From: Microbacterium testaceum
Lineage (GTDB): Bacteria; Actinomycetota; Actinomycetes; Actinomycetales; Microbacteriaceae
Length of the DNA stretch: 64,000 nucleotides
Direction: 5' to 3'
NCBI RefSeq assembly: GCF_006539145.1
Contig: NZ_BJML01000007.1
Span: forward strand, 1 to 64,000
Below are positions 52,325 to 61,071 of this stretch, in pieces. The position numbers and the translations under genes are program-made. The notes below the pieces were generated by a model. That model made no database searches, had not been told where the DNA came from, and saw only the letters and a program-made list of their open reading frames with translations. How positions within the stretch are numbered: position 1 is the stretch's first letter; the number at the start of each line of letters is the position of its first letter.

Positions 52325-53821
52325 ATGAGCGCATACACCTCCGCGTTCGAGTTGTTCTCCATCGGGATCGGACCCTCGAGCTCCCACACCGTCGGCCCCA
52401 TGAAGGCCGCCCTCCACTTCGTCGCGCGACTCGAGGACGACGGCGTCCTCGACACGGTGGCATCCGTCTCGTGTGCCCTCTACGGTTCGCTCGGTGCGAC
52501 AGGTATCGGCCACGGCACCCCCGACGCGGTCGTGGCGGGTCTGCAGGGTCTCGATCCCGAGACCGTCGATCCGGATGCCGTCCGGCGGGCGTGGTCGGAT
52601 TGGCCCGAGGGGCAGAGCCTGGCGCTCGCGGGCCGGCACGGGATACCGTTCCGCAAGACCGACATCGTTCTCGAGCCACGCACGCGCCTGCCCGGCCACC
52701 CGAACGCGATGACGCTCATCGCCCGCGACAGCGAGGGAGCTGTCGTCGCGGAGGACACGTTCTACTCGATCGGCGGCGGCTTCATCCGCCGTGAGGGCGA
52801 GCCGGCGCGCGTGGCCGCAGCGCCGGTGCCGCTCGACTTCGACGACGCGGCGACCCTGATCGAGCTGTGTGACGAGCGCGGCATCACGATCGCCGAGGCG
52901 GCGCGCCTGAACGAGGCTGCACTCCGCTCGGACGAAGAGATCGCGGCGGGTCTGGACCGCATCTGGGACGCCATGGCGGCGTGTGTGACTGCGGGGCTCG
53001 AGAACGACGGCGTGCTCCCCGGCATCCTGAAAGTGAAACGGCGAGCCGCGGTCATTCGAGGGCAGCTGGATGCCATCGAGGCCGAGGGGCACCGGGAACT
53101 TCCGGGGGAGTGGCTCGGCGCCTTCGCCCTCGCGGTCAACGAGGAGAACGCCGCCGGTGGGCGCGTCGTCACGGCGCCCACGAACGGCGCGGCGGGCATC
53201 CTGCCCGCGGTGGCGATGTACTGGTGGCGGTTCCTGGCCGACTCGGGTCTCGGCGCCGGCAACGCTGTCACGCCCTACGGCGAGCTCGTGGGCAGTGCAC
53301 TGCTCGGCTACGACGGACACGCGGTGACGCGCGGCGAAGTGGCGGGATGGGACGACGGTGACGTGGCCGAGGCCAACCGCCGACGCGGTATCCGCCGGTT
53401 CCTCCTCACCGCGACGGCGCTGGGGTCGCTCTTCAAGGCCAACGCGTCGATCTCCGGCGCCGAGGGCGGGTGCCAGGCGGAGGTCGGCTCGGCGTGCGCG
53501 ATGGCCGCCGGGGGCCTCACCGCGGTGATGGGCGGAACGAACCGGCAGATCGAGAACGCCGCCGAGATCGCGATGGAGCATCACCTCGGGCTCACGTGCG
53601 ACCCGGTGGGCGGCCTCGTGCAGATCCCCTGCATCGAGCGCAACGCGATCGCCGCATCCACGGCCGTGACGGCGGCGCGGCTCGCGCTGCGGGGCGACGG
53701 GTCGCACTATGTGTCGCTGGATGCCGTGGTCGAGACGATGCGTCAGACCGGTATCGACATGTCGACGAAGTACAAGGAGACCAGCGAGGGCGGTCTCGCG
53801 GTGAACGTCATCGAGTGCTGA
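52325..53821 (+). CDS. sdaA: L-serine ammonia-lyase, iron-sulfur dependent
   Basis: A 498-residue one-chain L-serine dehydratase that makes pyruvate and ammonia. The N-terminal domain begins AFELFSIGIGPSSSHTVGPMKAA. The catalytic domain has TAPTNGAAGILPAV, GANASISGAEGGCQAEVGSACAMAAGG-type sequence, and LTCDPVGGLVQIPCIERN, which supply the cysteines of the 4Fe-4S cluster. It is single-gene and convergent with the MarR gene 17 bp away. With ald it feeds amino-acid carbon into pyruvate. Confidence 0.96.
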   Translation: MSAYTSAFELFSIGIGPSSSHTVGPMKAALHFVARLEDDGVLDTVASVSCALYGSLGATGIGHGTPDAVVAGLQGLDPETVDPDAVRRAWSDWPEGQSLALAGRHGIPFRKTDIVLEPRTRLPGHPNAMTLIARDSEGAVVAEDTFYSIGGGFIRREGEPARVAAAPVPLDFDDAATLIELCDERGITIAEAARLNEAALRSDEEIAAGLDRIWDAMAACVTAGLENDGVLPGILKVKRRAAVIRGQLDAIEAEGHRELPGEWLGAFALAVNEENAAGGRVVTAPTNGAAGILPAVAMYWWRFLADSGLGAGNAVTPYGELVGSALLGYDGHAVTRGEVAGWDDGDVAEANRRRGIRRFLLTATALGSLFKANASISGAEGGCQAEVGSACAMAAGGLTAVMGGTNRQIENAAEIAMEHHLGLTCDPVGGLVQIPCIERNAIAASTAVTAARLALRGDGSHYVSLDAVVETMRQTGIDMSTKYKETSEGGLAVNVIEC

Positions 53822-53838
53822 AGTGCACCGACCGGGGG

Positions 53839-54270
53839 TCAGTCCCGTCCGCGCAGCTTCGCGGTGAGCACGTGGAGCTGCGCGAGCTCGTCGTTGTCGA
53901 GACGGGCCATGCGCTCGGCGATCGAGCGGCCGTGCGCGGCGGCGAGGCGGCGGAACATGACGGCGCCGTTCTCGGTGGCGGTCACCAACGAGCCGCGCCC
54001 GTCCTCGGGGTCGGCGCACTTGGTCAGCAGCCCCCGGGAGACCATGCGTTCGACCAGGCGCGAGACGCTCGGCTGGCTGATGAGCATGTTGCCGGTCACG
54101 TCGCGCAAGCGCGCTGTCATGCGAGGCGCTCGCGTGACGGTGAGGAGCACGTCGTACTCCGCCTGGGTCAACTCGGTGCTGTCGAAATCCGACCGGATGT
54201 CTTCGAAGACTTCGTGCTGAGCGCGGAAGAGGCTCTCCCAGGCCTGCACGGCGAGACGGCGATCGGTCAT
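53839..54270 (-). CDS. MarR family transcriptional regulator
   Basis: A 143-residue winged helix-turn-helix protein. The DNA-binding part reads LTQAEYDVLLTVTRAPRMTARLRDVTGNMLISQPSVSRLVERMVSRGLLTKCADPEDGRGSLVTATENG. ATG 54270 is taken; the frame stays open upstream into the 125-bp repeat, which is non-coding. That repeat lies about 55 bp upstream and ends in a terminator-like hairpin, so it may affect expression. Confidence 0.88.
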   Translation of the reverse strand: MTDRRLAVQAWESLFRAQHEVFEDIRSDFDSTELTQAEYDVLLTVTRAPRMTARLRDVTGNMLISQPSVSRLVERMVSRGLLTKCADPEDGRGSLVTATENGAVMFRRLAAAHGRSIAERMARLDNDELAQLHVLTAKLRGRD

Positions 54271-54324
54271 ACGTTCAGCGTAGAGCCGTCGGCAACCCGT
54301 TCGTCCCGCGTGTGACGCAAGAGT

Positions 54325-54451
54325 AAGGGCCGGTCGGAGAGGCTTCCGACCGGCCCTTGTCCCTGCACCAAGAGTGTCCTGCAATCACATGTCGGTAGCT
54401 GCCACAGCAAAACAACTACCGTGCTTGCACTCTATAACGGTGAGGTAACGG
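54325..54451. repeat. Duplicated 125-bp structured element, copy 1
   Basis: It contains a perfect hairpin AAGGGCCGGTCGGA/TCCGACCGGCCCTT (54325-54358), a nested fold with outer arms AGAGTG/CACTCT and inner arms CGGTAG/CTACCG, and CTATAACGGTGAGGTAACG at the end, a pair of TAACG motifs spaced like the MtrA box of actinobacteria. A copy lies at 56583-56706. It occupies most of the 277-bp gene-free gap between the MarR gene and the gene ending at 54548. Confidence 0.85.
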
Positions 54452-54547
54452 AGGGGAAGAGGGCGTCGTTATATTTTCGTGATCCGTTTTCTCGCGATCC
54501 GCTGTCTCCGCCGGCAATCTCGCGGACACAGCGACACGTGGCCGCGT

Positions 54548-55810
54548 TCAGTCGAGCGAGATCCGCAGGACAGCGCCTTCCGAGGATGTCGCTGTGGCGT
54601 TAGTCGGCGTGTTTGCGTCGAACGAAGCCTCCTCCTGGCGATTCTCCGCGTACTCACGTTGGGCTTGGCGCGCCGCATCGAGGTCTGCAGAGCGAAGTGC
54701 ATCGGCGACGTTGGTATCTACGCCCGCGAAGACGCGCAGCTGTCCTTGGCCGTTCGGGAGGGTGAAGCGTTGGCTGCTGCCCCGATACGTCTGTCCGTCG
54801 AGGCTTAGTATCTCGCCGGGCGCAGGGCCTGGGCGCCTTGAGGTGTGAAGCGATGGCAGCCAACGTTCCGCGGCGCTGTCTAAGCCTGCATACCGAGCCA
54901 GGCTCGCATACTCGGTGTTGGTGACGTTGGAGAGAAACTCGTCGGGGTCCAGGTTGATGGAGGTGTGCGTCGTTCGCGGGGAGGCGGGGCGTTCTCGCGA
55001 ACGCTGAAGCTTCTCCTCGACGGCACGCCACACGACGGGTCGTTCAGGAGGGTCGACCGCGTATGCCGAAATCTCCTCTGTCGTCGACACGGTCGATACG
55101 GCGAGACCCGTCACGGGAGCGCCCGCGATCGTGGGGGCGGCGAGTTGGGTCACGGCGCGACCGAGTTGCGTGTAGGCGTTGGGGGAGCTGGCGGTGCCCT
55201 TCGTCTCGAGAAACTCGTAGATGTTGGCCCCAGCGCTCGCCGGTGTCGAATACGACAGCACGTAGTCGGGTTGCCGATCCGCGAGCGTGAGCTGGGGAAC
55301 GAGCCCTCCGTGGACGGCGATGTCGAAATCCGTCGCGGTCACGATGCTTGTGCCGGGGTTCCGCTCGAGGCACCACTGCTTCGCGACCAGGATGCCGAAA
55401 CCCACCCCTAGCTCTTCCGAGACCACCCTGCGTTGGTTCGGCCCGATCCGGGCCATGGTGTCGACGTGTAGCTGTAAGCGGTCGGTCGCATGGTCCCTCA
55501 AGATCAGCCCGAGGTAGCGTAGGGCGGCCCACGTGCCGGCGAACGCGGCGATCTCGCGGTCGGCGCGTAGTGCCGTGCCGCGAGCGAGTTCAAGAAGAGC
55601 ATCGATGGGGCGGAGGCGCATCGCGCCATGAATACCGTTCGCAGGGGCCACGAGCGCCTTCGCCGGGATGTGAACCGGGTTCCTTCGATTCAGTCCCGCC
55701 GCGAGGTTGTCTTGTTGGCGTTGCGCGACGGTGGCCGCTAGTGCGGCGTCGCTGTGTACGAAGACGGTTCCTCGGGACCTGAGGTCTCGGAGGGCACGGA
55801 GAATTGTCAA
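54548..55810 (-). CDS. Uncharacterised protein with PD-(D/E)xK-nuclease-like signature
   Basis: A 420-residue protein that I do not recognise as a named family. Residues 130-204 read like a PD-(D/E)xK nuclease core: a helix with SEELGVGFGILVAKQW (Glu132/133), then QPDYVLSYS (Asp182), then YEFLETKGT (Glu202, Lys204), followed by a helix with YTQLGRAVTQL. The C-terminal 150 residues include PNGQGQLRVFAGVD and a polar Asn/Thr/Ser-rich tail. Its GC and codon use are clearly lower and less biased than the neighbours, suggesting acquisition. It is flanked by the 125-bp repeats. The start is TTG at 55810, with a weak GGGAAAG site. A role in DNA defence is possible but unproven. Confidence 0.7.
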   Translation of the reverse strand: MTILRALRDLRSRGTVFVHSDAALAATVAQRQQDNLAAGLNRRNPVHIPAKALVAPANGIHGAMRLRPIDALLELARGTALRADREIAAFAGTWAALRYLGLILRDHATDRLQLHVDTMARIGPNQRRVVSEELGVGFGILVAKQWCLERNPGTSIVTATDFDIAVHGGLVPQLTLADRQPDYVLSYSTPASAGANIYEFLETKGTASSPNAYTQLGRAVTQLAAPTIAGAPVTGLAVSTVSTTEEISAYAVDPPERPVVWRAVEEKLQRSRERPASPRTTHTSINLDPDEFLSNVTNTEYASLARYAGLDSAAERWLPSLHTSRRPGPAPGEILSLDGQTYRGSSQRFTLPNGQGQLRVFAGVDTNVADALRSADLDAARQAQREYAENRQEEASFDANTPTNATATSSEGAVLRISLD

Positions 55811-55903
55811 GACTTTCCCATCGGTCCAGCGACGTGGTTTCGCCAGGTTAGCGACCCGCGATACACGCGCACGCCATCACTCATACCGGTCGCTGGGTTT
55901 ACA

Positions 55904-56524
55904 TCACCGCCCGCGCACGTGGTTCCACTGCGTGATGACCTCGGAGCCGTGCTCGAAGCCGAGCTCGCTGACCGCGGAAGTGCCCAACACGAAGTACCGG
56001 CCGCCCGCGGCCGTCAGACCCAGCCACGTGCCCGCGAGGGCGCGCAGGAAGTGCGAGTGGGAGAACACCAGCACCTGTTCTCCCGCGCGCACGCGCGGGC
56101 GGAGGTCGTCGAGGAGGGATTCGGCGCGAGCCGTGACCTGTTCCACCGTTTCGCCCGGGGTGGCCCCGGCGGGGGCGCCCGCTTGCCAGATCGTCCACGG
56201 GCGACCGAGCTGCTCGACGATCTCGGGCGTGGTCAAGCCCTCGTACGCGCCGTAATCCCACTCGACGAGGCGCGGCTCCGGCTGTGCGCCGGGGTACCCC
56301 GCACGACGGGCGGTCTCGACGGCGCGCTCCAGAGGGCTCGTGAGCACGAGGTCGTAATGGCGGGTCGCCAGGAGGGTGCCCGCGAGCTCGGCCTTGTAGG
56401 CGCCCGTCTCGGTGAGGGGGATGTCGGTGAGTCCCGTGTGCTTGCCCGTGCGGCTCCACTCGGTCTCGCCGTGGCGCACGAGCACGAGGCGTCCGTCGGG
56501 TTCGGTCAGGTCGTCGTCCTTCAC
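55904..56524 (-). CDS. Histidine phosphatase (phosphoglycerate mutase) family protein
   Basis: A 206-residue protein with the catalytic motif LVLVRHGETEW (His18), the second histidine in VLVFSHSHFLRALAG, and TSPLERAVETARRAG. The family includes cofactor-dependent phosphoglycerate mutases and small-molecule phosphatases; the short length and lack of the mutase C-terminal segment favour a phosphatase. GTG 56524 is chosen because AGGATGAAG lies upstream. Copy 2 of the 125-bp element lies about 60 bp upstream, the same distance as copy 1 from the MarR gene. Confidence 0.88.
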   Translation of the reverse strand: MKDDDLTEPDGRLVLVRHGETEWSRTGKHTGLTDIPLTETGAYKAELAGTLLATRHYDLVLTSPLERAVETARRAGYPGAQPEPRLVEWDYGAYEGLTTPEIVEQLGRPWTIWQAGAPAGATPGETVEQVTARAESLLDDLRPRVRAGEQVLVFSHSHFLRALAGTWLGLTAAGGRYFVLGTSAVSELGFEHGSEVITQWNHVRGR

Positions 56525-56582
56525 GTCTTCATCCTGCCTTGTGAGCGCCGACGCAGGGGTGACGGCGGGCACGGAACGGACG

Positions 56583-56706
56583 AAGGGCCGGTCGGGAGAT
56601 TCCCGACCGGCCCTTTCCTGCACCAGAGTGTCCTGCAATCACATGTCGGCAGCTGCCACAGCAAAACAACTACCGTGCGAGCACTCTATAACGGTGAGGT
56701 AACGGT
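56583..56706. repeat. Duplicated 125-bp structured element, copy 2
   Basis: It has the same order as copy 1: hairpin AAGGGCCGGTCGGGA/TCCCGACCGGCCCTT (56583-56615), AGAGTG...CACTCT, CGGCAGCTG...CAACTACCG, and CTATAACGGTGAGGTAACG. It matches copy 1 at nearly every base over the middle 85 bp. Differences in the inner stem (T to C) keep pairing on the minus-strand RNA as a G-U wobble. Confidence 0.85.
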
Positions 56707-56737
56707 GCGGAAGGGTGTCGCAGCGTTCTTCTCTGTT

Positions 56738-57232
56738 TCATAGGTTGCGTCCGTGGTCAGGCCTTCCGTCGGACTCCCCTCGAGCCAGTGCGCGGGACCA
56801 TGCCACCTCACGGTCCAGCTGGCCCGTGCTCGAGAACAGGCGCACCTGATGGGTGTCCGCCAGCGCCGCAACCAGGTCGTCTCGATCGGCGGGGACGAAG
56901 CCCAGGCTCCTCCAGAACGGCCCCGAGCGCCGACTGAACAACCACGCCCGCGACGCGCCCTCGTCGGCGGCCCGCGCAAGAGCGAAGCGCGCCAGCCCGG
57001 TCCCGCGCCCCCGAGAACGCGCGTGCGGGCTGACGGCGACGCTGCGGATCAGGGCGTGGCGGCCGTCGCCGCTCAGTTCGTACCCGGTGCTTCCCGTCAC
57101 CGTCCCCGTGGCGTCGCGCTCGATCCAGAGCCGCACCGTCGGTGCATCCAGGCCGCTCAGGGTGAGGTCGACGGCAGCGAGAAAGTCGGTCAATGCGTCG
57201 ACGTCCGTCGGTCGACACCGCTCGAGGCTCAT
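56738..57232 (-). CDS. GNAT family N-acetyltransferase
   Basis: A 164-residue acetyltransferase. The acetyl-CoA loop is SVAVSPHARSRGRGTGLARFAL, followed by RAWLFSRRSGPFWRSLGFVPADR, a typical GNAT ending. Length and layout resemble the arsenic-resistance-type GNAT group that is often annotated ArsN. The start is ATG 57232 with GAGG just upstream. It is monocistronic, and the substrate is unknown. Confidence 0.83.
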   Translation of the reverse strand: MSLERCRPTDVDALTDFLAAVDLTLSGLDAPTVRLWIERDATGTVTGSTGYELSGDGRHALIRSVAVSPHARSRGRGTGLARFALARAADEGASRAWLFSRRSGPFWRSLGFVPADRDDLVAALADTHQVRLFSSTGQLDREVAWSRALARGESDGRPDHGRNL

Positions 57233-57354
57233 TCCTCGAGTCAATCAGCACCGCCTGCTCACCCGTGTGTCACCCCCGTGTCGGGACCCACCTCGAGCCC
57301 CACGTCGGGCGCCTCGGGCCCGGACATCGGTGAGCCGCCTGGGAGGATGGAACC

Positions 57355-58164
57355 GTGCCCCACGACATCCGCCTCATCGCCGTCGACATGGACGGCACCC
57401 TCCTCGACGGTGAGGGGAACATCCCCGCACCACTCTGGACGCTCCTGCCGCGCCTGGCGGAGCGCGGGGTCGCCTTCGTGCCGGCTTCGGGGCGACAGCT
57501 CGCCACACTGCAGCGCTCGTTCGGCGACGCGGCCGGTGAGATGACGTTCATCGCCGAGAACGGTGCCTACGTCGTGAGCAAGGGCGTCGAGGTGTCGTCC
57601 GACAGCATCGACCGCGTCGTCGTCGAGCGCGTCATCCGGCACCTTCGCGACCTGGGTCAGCGGGGGTACGAACTGGGTGTCGTGCTGTGCGGGAAGCGTT
57701 CGGCGTACATCGAGCGCACAGACGATGCCTTCCGTGCCGAGGCCGACGCGTACTACGCGGCCCTCGAAGCCGTGGACGACGTGCTCGCGGTCGACGACGA
57801 CGTTCTCAAGATCGCGATCTACGACTTCGCCGTGGCCGAGCACAGCGTCGCGCCCGCCCTGGATGAGATCGCCCGTACGCACCGCGTCGTGGTGTCGGGG
57901 CGCCACTGGGTCGACATCATGAACGTCGACGTCGACAAGGGCGCGGCCCTTCGCCGCCTTCAGAAGGCCCTCGGCCTCACGTCGGCGCAGACGGCGGCGT
58001 TCGGCGACTACCTCAACGATCTCGAGATGCTGGATGCCGCGGACTGGTCGTACGCGATGCGTGAAGCCCATCCCGAGGTCGTCGCGCGCGCCCGATACCG
58101 TGCCCCCTCCCACCTCGACCACGGCGTGCTGACGACCATCGACGAGTTGTTCCCCGACGCCTGA
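57355..58164 (+). CDS. HAD-superfamily phosphatase, Cof type
   Basis: A 269-residue Cof/YidA-type HAD hydrolase. Motif I is AVDMDGTLLDGEGN with nucleophile Asp11 and acid Asp13; the C2 cap follows (ENGAYVVSKG); motif III and metal binding lie in DKGAALRRLQKALGL and AAFGDYLNDLEML. Enzymes of this group dephosphorylate sugar phosphates or flavin precursors. The GTG start at 57355 has GGGAGG upstream. It is convergent with the PLP enzyme gene, 4 bp apart. Confidence 0.9.
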   Translation: MPHDIRLIAVDMDGTLLDGEGNIPAPLWTLLPRLAERGVAFVPASGRQLATLQRSFGDAAGEMTFIAENGAYVVSKGVEVSSDSIDRVVVERVIRHLRDLGQRGYELGVVLCGKRSAYIERTDDAFRAEADAYYAALEAVDDVLAVDDDVLKIAIYDFAVAEHSVAPALDEIARTHRVVVSGRHWVDIMNVDVDKGAALRRLQKALGLTSAQTAAFGDYLNDLEMLDAADWSYAMREAHPEVVARARYRAPSHLDHGVLTTIDELFPDA

Positions 58165-58168
58165 GCGC

Positions 58169-59371
58169 TCAGACCTCCGACGCCTCCAACGCCGCCGCGA
58201 GGTCGGCGAGGAGGTCGTCGGGATCTTCGAGCCCGACCGACAGGCGCAGGTGTCCGTACCGTCGGAACTCCTCCGGGTAGGTCGCCGTTCGCGGCCCGTC
58301 GGCGGCGGTGTGCACGATCAGGCTGTCGTCGTGCCCGAGCGAGAAGCCCGAGGTGATCAACCGCAGGTGCGCGACGAAGCGGTTCTGCGCCTCGGGACCG
58401 CCGTCGATGGCGAAGGCCAGCATTCCGCCGTACCCCCGCCCGCCGAACTGGCGTCGCGCGATCCCATGCTCGGGATGGGACTCGAGCCCCGGGTAGGCGA
58501 CGAACGCCACCCGCGGGTCGGCGTCGAGGAATGCGGCAACTCGCTCCGCCGACGAGAGGTGCTGGCGCAGGCGCAGGGGAAGCGTGACCGATCCGCGCTC
58601 GATCATCCACGCGTTGAAGGGCGAGATCACCCCGCCGACGTCGACCATCGCGTCGGCCTTGATCGGCTCGATCAGCTCGGACCTTCCGATCACCGCCCCG
58701 CCCATCGCATCGCCGTGTCCGTTGATGTATTTCGTCAGCGAGTGCACGACCAGGTCGGCGCCGTCCGCCAGCGGTTGGTAGAACGGCGGAGGGGTGAAGG
58801 TCGAATCCACCATGAGCAGGGCCCCGGCGGCATGGGCGATCTCGGCGACGGCCGCGACATCGGTCACCTTCGTCGTCGGGTTCGCGATCGCCTCGACGCA
58901 CACGAGCCGTGTCTCGGGTCGCATGGCCGCGCGGACGGCATCCGGATCCGAGATGTCCACGAAGGTGGCCCGGATGCCGTAGCGCCGGGGGAGCAGCTCG
59001 GTCCACAGACGCCAGGTCGCTTCGTAGACGACATCGCTCACGACGACGTGATCGCCCGCGCTCACGTGCGTGAAGAAGACCGCGTGAAGCGCGGCGACGC
59101 CCGAGGCGAGGGCCACGGCCTCTTCGCCGCCCTCGAGGGCGGCGAGCTTGCGCTCCAGCGCGAGTTGGTTGACGCCCGTATTGCGCGTGTAGAGCCCGGG
59201 CGCGGTGGCCGACCAGCTGATCTCGCTCGGGTCCTCGGGTAGCTCGTACGAGTTCGACATGACCAGCGGCGTGCGCAGCGCCCTCGTGCTGTCGAGCAGC
59301 TTGCCGCCGTGCACGGCGAGGCTCGCCTCGGCGAGGGTGCCGCTGTCGGTGCGGTCGGGGCGTTCGGCCAT
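58169..59371 (-). CDS. Cys/Met metabolism PLP-dependent enzyme (cystathionine gamma-lyase-like)
   Basis: A 400-residue PLP enzyme of the trans-sulfuration family. The PLP-binding lysine is Lys214 in VVHSLTKYINGHGDAMGG, Asp189 (MVDSTF) contacts the pyridine nitrogen, and Tyr61/Arg63 (LYTRNTGVNQLALERKLAALE) bind phosphate from the partner subunit. Members include cystathionine gamma-synthase, gamma-lyase and methionine gamma-lyase; the exact reaction cannot be fixed. AGGAAGGA precedes ATG 59371. It is divergent from an amino-acid permease gene, so amino-acid breakdown after uptake is plausible. Confidence 0.9.
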   Translation of the reverse strand: MAERPDRTDSGTLAEASLAVHGGKLLDSTRALRTPLVMSNSYELPEDPSEISWSATAPGLYTRNTGVNQLALERKLAALEGGEEAVALASGVAALHAVFFTHVSAGDHVVVSDVVYEATWRLWTELLPRRYGIRATFVDISDPDAVRAAMRPETRLVCVEAIANPTTKVTDVAAVAEIAHAAGALLMVDSTFTPPPFYQPLADGADLVVHSLTKYINGHGDAMGGAVIGRSELIEPIKADAMVDVGGVISPFNAWMIERGSVTLPLRLRQHLSSAERVAAFLDADPRVAFVAYPGLESHPEHGIARRQFGGRGYGGMLAFAIDGGPEAQNRFVAHLRLITSGFSLGHDDSLIVHTAADGPRTATYPEEFRRYGHLRLSVGLEDPDDLLADLAAALEASEV

Positions 59372-59438
59372 GACGGCGTCCTTCCTGTCGCACCTTCCGG
59401 ACTCGGTGCGCGCGCCTCGATCAGCGTAGCCAGCGCTC

Positions 59439-60953
59439 ATGAACTACTCTGACCTGCGGTCGCCCGAACGCGCGGGCTCGAGGACGAATGCGAGATCCCT
59501 CATGAACCGACCCTCGGGTCCCTCCGTCGAGACCGCCGGGTCGTCCGAGTCGCGGCAGCTCCGTCGGGCGATGAATGCTCGCCACCTCGTCATGATCGCC
59601 CTCGGCGGCGTCATCGGGTCGGGACTCTTCCTCAGCTCGGGGTACACGATCGCGCAGGCGGGTCCGCTCGGCGCCGTGCTCGCGTACCTGCTCGGTGCGT
59701 TCGTTGTGTGGCTGGTCATGGTGTGCCTGGGCGAGCTCGCGGTGACCTACCCCGTGTCGGGCTCGATCCACATCTACGCCGCGCGCACCATGGGGCCGGC
59801 GACCGGCTTCGCCACGGCCTGGCTGTACTGGCTGTGCTGGGTCGTGGCTCTCGGGTCGGAGTTCACGGCATCCGGGATCCTCATGCAGAGGTGGTTCCCG
59901 AACGTCGATGTGTGGGTGTGGTGCGTCGTCTTCGCCGCCATCCTGTTCACCCTCAACGCCATCTCGGCGCGGGTGTTCGGCGAGACCGAGTTCTGGTTCG
60001 CCCTCATCAAGGTGCTCGCGATCGTGGCGCTCATCGTCCTCGGGGGCATGGCCATCTTCGGCTTCACCCCTCTGTCGTCCGAGCCGCACGAAGCGGTGCT
60101 GTTGAGCAACTTCGTCACGCCCGAGGGGCTGCTGCCCGCCGGTCTGGGCGGCGTGCTCATCACCTCGCTCGCCGTCTTCTACGCCTTCAGCGGTGCCGAG
60201 ATCGTCGGAGTCGCCGCCGGTGAGACGAAGGACCCCGCCCGCAACATCCCGCGGGCCCTGCGCTCGACGGTGCTCCGCCTGCTCGTGCTGTTCGTCGGGT
60301 CGATCGTCGTGATCGCCGCCCTGTTGCCGTACGACGAAGCCGGCGTCAGCGAGAGCCCCTTCGTCGAGGTTTTCGACATCGTCGGGGTGCCGTATGCCGC
60401 CGACATCATGAACTTCGTCGTCATCACCGCCCTGCTCTCGGTCGGCAACAGCGGCCTGTACTCCTGTGCGCGCATGCTGTTCTCGCTCGCCGAAGAGGGA
60501 TATGCGCCGCGGGCGTTCACGAAGCTGACGCGCCGTGGCATCCCGATGGTGGCTCTGGTGGTCAGCCTCGCGATCGGCCTCGTCTCGCTCATCACGAGTG
60601 TCGTCGCAGCCGAGACGGTGTACATCGTGCTCGTGTCGATCGCCGGGTTCGCGGCCGTGGCGGTGTGGATGGCGATCGTCGCTGCGCAGTTCTTCCACCG
60701 GCGCGCGTTCCTGCGCGAGGGCGGCGACCTCTCGACCCTCGCGTACCGCACGCCGTTGTACCCGCTGGTCCCGATCCTCGCGTTCGTGCTGCTCACCGCG
60801 TCGATCGTGGCGATCGCGTTCGACCCGAACCAGGTCGCGGCGCTGTACTTCGGCATCCCGTTCGTGGGTCTGTGCTATCTGTTCTTCTGGTTGCGTTACG
60901 GCCGCCGGGGCCTCGCGCCCACGCGCCGCGACGAAGAAGCGCCCGTCGCCTGA
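59439..60953 (+). CDS. Amino acid permease (APC superfamily, AAT family)
   Basis: A 504-residue transporter with twelve predicted helices. The family entry motif ARHLVMIALGGVIGSGLFLSSGYTI forms helix 1, and FYAFSGAEIVGVAAGETKDPARNIPRALRSTVLRLLVLF is the conserved consensus loop. It is a proton-coupled amino-acid importer. ATG 59439 gives the longest form; ATG 59502 (MNRPSGPSV) is equally possible, as neither has a strong ribosome site. It is divergent from the PLP enzyme gene, a link that suggests a sulfur amino acid as substrate, which is inference. Confidence 0.9.
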   Translation: MNYSDLRSPERAGSRTNARSLMNRPSGPSVETAGSSESRQLRRAMNARHLVMIALGGVIGSGLFLSSGYTIAQAGPLGAVLAYLLGAFVVWLVMVCLGELAVTYPVSGSIHIYAARTMGPATGFATAWLYWLCWVVALGSEFTASGILMQRWFPNVDVWVWCVVFAAILFTLNAISARVFGETEFWFALIKVLAIVALIVLGGMAIFGFTPLSSEPHEAVLLSNFVTPEGLLPAGLGGVLITSLAVFYAFSGAEIVGVAAGETKDPARNIPRALRSTVLRLLVLFVGSIVVIAALLPYDEAGVSESPFVEVFDIVGVPYAADIMNFVVITALLSVGNSGLYSCARMLFSLAEEGYAPRAFTKLTRRGIPMVALVVSLAIGLVSLITSVVAAETVYIVLVSIAGFAAVAVWMAIVAAQFFHRRAFLREGGDLSTLAYRTPLYPLVPILAFVLLTASIVAIAFDPNQVAALYFGIPFVGLCYLFFWLRYGRRGLAPTRRDEEAPVA

Positions 60954-61071
60954 GCCGAGAGGGGCTGTACACCGCGTCCAGTCCTGCCCCTCCCGAGCGC
61001 CGGGGTGGCGGATGCCCGGACCCCGCTGCCCGCAGTAGCGTCGCCGCAACACCGAGCACGCGGGAGGACCC

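Noticed and set aside
54421..54808. Small plus-strand frames beginning at the 125-bp repeat
   Set aside because: They overlap the real minus-strand gene at 54548, have no ribosome site and no family resemblance.
56525..56638. An N-terminal extension of the phosphatase starting MQDTL inside the repeat
   Set aside because: The same MQDTL peptide arises from repeat copy 1 in front of the unrelated MarR gene, and the family's start motif begins only after 56524.
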